Of a stretch of 64,000 nucleotides of DNA, positions 62,111 through 64,000 are shown one piece after another; the stretch's first letter is position 1; each line of letters starts with the position of its first letter. Origin of the DNA: Pegoplata infirma (taxonomy: Eukaryota; Arthropoda; Insecta; Diptera; Anthomyiidae); contig OY992536.1 in NCBI GenBank assembly GCA_963921195.1, forward strand, positions 107,472,778 to 107,536,777, read 5' to 3'. The position numbers and the translations under genes are program-made. The notes beneath the pieces were generated by a model, which worked only from the letters and a program-made list of their open reading frames with translations, was not told the origin of the DNA and made no database searches.

Positions 62111-64000
62111 TTTTTTATACCCTCCACTCTAGTGATAGAGCACGGTGCCCTGGAGAGGATTTAAATAAAATTTTGGTGTTACTCCAATTTTTAAGCGGAT
62201 TATGTTTTTGGACTATAAAAGAAAGAAAATGACCCAAAAAAGAAAAAAAAGTACTTGGCGCTTTTTTTTGGCGGGCAAAAAGATGAATTTCAAAAAAATC
62301 AAAAAAGAATTTATTCTTTCAAATGCATTAAAAAATTTTTTATACAGATGTAAATTCATCACATATTCACTTGTCAGTGAGATTTAAATATATATGTGAC
62401 ATATTTTTTCAGATATGAGACTTAAAAGAATAATTTCACTATTTAGTGAGACTAAATCAAATTTCTTCTTTAATTAAATGAAAGTTTTAACTCTAGCAGT
62501 TACGACACATTTAATATTGATCCTGTTTCTAGATCTTGAAGGGGGGAAGTTACCCCAACAATACAAACAAAATTTACAAAGGATTTTTTGCGAAATAAAC
62601 AAAATTAAAAAAGGATATTAAGTCCATCCATAAGTTTCGCAATAAACAAATAGTCCAAACCACTTTCTGTATCTCTTTTTAAACTATTTACTTTATTTTA
62701 CTCTTCGTTAGGCATTGCAAACACATTTTTAATGATTTTTACTATCGTTTTCTGATTTTTCTTAGTTACAAAAAAACATTTTTGACAAAAAAGTATTAAT
62801 TCTTTTAAAATTATATGACTCACTAAGGTCTAAACTGAGCAAACTTTGTGTTCTGCTGTCCGTCTGAGTAGTACACTGAAAACTTTTAAGAACTTACATT
62901 TATAAATAATTTACAAGGACATATTTCATTTAGTTTCAATTAATAGTGAAATTATTCTTTTAAGTCTCATATCTGGAAAAATATGTTACATATATACCTA
63001 AATCTAACAGATAAGTAAATATGTGATGAATTTACATCCGCATATACAAATTTTAATGCATTTGAAAGAATAAATTCTTTTTTGTTTTTTTGAAATTCAT
63101 CTTTTTGCCCGCCAAAAAAAAAGCGCCTAGTACTTTTTTTTCTTTTTTGGCTCATTTTCTTTCTTTTGTCTTCTAAAAACATAATCCACTTAAAAATTGG
63201 AGTAACACCAACATTTTATTTAAATCCTATCCAGGGCACCGTGAGAGGGTATATATAAGTTTGTCATTCCGTTTGTAACACCTCGAAATATTGGTCTAGG
63301 ACCCCATAAAGTGTATATATTCATGATCCTCGATCGATTTTAAGACGATCTAGCGATGTCCGTCCGTCCGTCCGTCTGTCCGTCTGTCTGTCTGTTGAAA
63401 ACACGCTAACTTTTGAAAGACTTAACGGAGGCTCCTGAAGTTTGGCATATATGTTGGGCATTTAACTGGTCAGGTTGGTATTGCAATCCAGCGAAATCGG
63501 CCCAGTGGTTCAAAAGTTATGAGCAAAAGACTGAATTCGGCAAGGGTTTTTCGTGAATTTTTGAGATAAAAAGCACTATAACTTTCGAAAACCAATTCTG
63601 AGGATGCTGAAGCTTGTCATATATATTTTGCGTTCCTCCAGCCTCGTTCGTATTGAATTTCAGCCAAATCGGTCCAGTGGTTCAAAAGTTATTAGCAAAC
63701 CCGTGAATTTCAGATTAGCTTCACCTAAAATTCACGTGTTGAAAACCCGTTAAACCTGTTTTAAAAACATTGGTAAGTCACAAAAATATTTTACAACGTA
63801 TTTTTGTCACTCAAAAATATTTTTATACCAAAACAAAAAAAAAAACACACTTGAAAAAAATTTTACACTCAAAAAAAATTTTACACTCAAAAAAAAAATT
63901 AGTAAATTATTTTTTTTTTTCAAAAATTACTAAAAAATTTTTTTTTAAACAAAATAAAATATTTCTAATCAAAACTGTTATTTTTTTCACGTTAGAAAAT
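62111..64000 (+). mobile_element. Helentron-associated element, subfamily 1, interrupted and cut by the window end
   Basis: The 5' stem TTTTTTATACCCTCCACTC and TAGTGATAGAG (62111-62140) is cut by an insertion and resumes at 63244 with AGAGGGTATATATAAG. Then comes the usual order: GGACCCCATAAAGTGTATA, (GTCC)n core at 63358-63392, repeated CAGCGAAATCGG..CAAAAGTTAT modules, and the ACACTCAAAAAAA cluster at 63865-63900. The 3' hairpin is beyond the window. Confidence 0.8.
62141..63243. mobile_element. 1.1 kb element with about 290-bp inverted repeats, CACGGTGCCC ends
   Basis: The ends CACGGTGCCCTGGA and TCCAGGGCACCGTG begin inverted arms 62141-62440 and 62945-63243, which match with few changes through GGAGTAACACC.., ATTATGTTTTTGGA, GCGCTTTTTTTTGGCGGGC and AATTTATTCTTTCAAATGCAT. 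The flanking target duplication is AGAG. The superfamily is unassigned; a 4-bp duplication with CAC ends would be compatible with Chapaev-like elements. Lysine-rich short frames in both arms are mirror artefacts. The central 500 bp has no gene. Confidence 0.8.

Noticed and set aside
62202..63182. Two lysine-rich small proteins
   Set aside because: They are mirror readings of the two inverted arms of one transposon and have no independent support.

Overview
This 64 kb window looks like AT-rich chromosomal DNA from a higher fly (Diptera, probably Calyptratae; the species is not identifiable by eye). The evidence is DINE-1/INE-1-like (Helentron-type) repeats with GTCCGTCCGTC cores and CTTGTT ends, several RNase H-bearing non-LTR retrotransposons, many non-autonomous DNA transposons, and one intron-containing insect-style secreted glycine-rich gene. 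There is no prokaryotic gene organisation, CRISPR array, rRNA or convincing intact tRNA. Almost all of the window is nested, decayed transposable elements. The only host gene I believe is intact is a two-exon, 192-residue glycine-rich secreted protein on the minus strand (25413-26121) with a TATA box and initiator.

Layout. 1-3250: old repeat debris, a tRNA-like SINE, and two decayed RNase H/zinc-finger ends of non-LTR elements. 3262-13425: a 5'-truncated non-LTR element whose ORF2 is split by a 6 kb TA-flanked element (4132-10088) and a 1.5 kb hAT-like element (10243-11753); removing one TA copy and one 8-bp target duplication restores the reading frame, leaving one TGA. 13.6-23.0 kb: a five-level nest. 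A GGGG/CCCC-rich repeat is split by a TA-flanked element (15267-22914); inside is an older repeat (15785-22287), then a hAT-like element (16449-21067), which contains a 1.35 kb near-perfect hairpin and a PIF/Harbinger-like element (19647-20939) carrying three fragments resembling ribosomal protein S17. 23.0-26.8 kb: quiet DNA around the host gene. 26.85-33.0 kb: an array of about 20 tRNA-Lys primer-binding-site-like cores, split by a 3.2 kb foldback element. 33.4-35.3 kb: a second Helentron-like family.

36.5-40.3 kb: minus-strand non-LTR remains, one with a hAT-like insertion (38449-39590). 41.6-47.5 kb: a hAT-like element with a second hairpin (41703-44444), then a plus-strand non-LTR ORF2 split by a TA-flanked element. 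48.8-53.05 kb: a foldback, a 9-bp-duplication transposon containing a hAT-like element, and a 2 kb satellite of 35-bp double-palindrome units. 53.1-61.2 kb: a possible histone H1 fragment, tandemly duplicated non-LTR pieces, and a Jockey/CR1-type reverse transcriptase split by a hAT-like element. 61.3-64 kb: an ACTCACTC repeat and a Helentron-like copy split by a 1.1 kb long-TIR element.

The elements work together only as a history of insertions. At least six hAT-like elements have 8-bp target duplications and at least four elements have TA duplications with CAC...AAAA ends. None encodes a recognisable transposase, so all would depend on enzymes from elsewhere. The most unusual items are the RpS17-bearing Harbinger-like element, the PBS-like array, the two long hairpins (possible small-RNA sources) and the satellite, whose degenerate relatives lie inside hAT-like elements.
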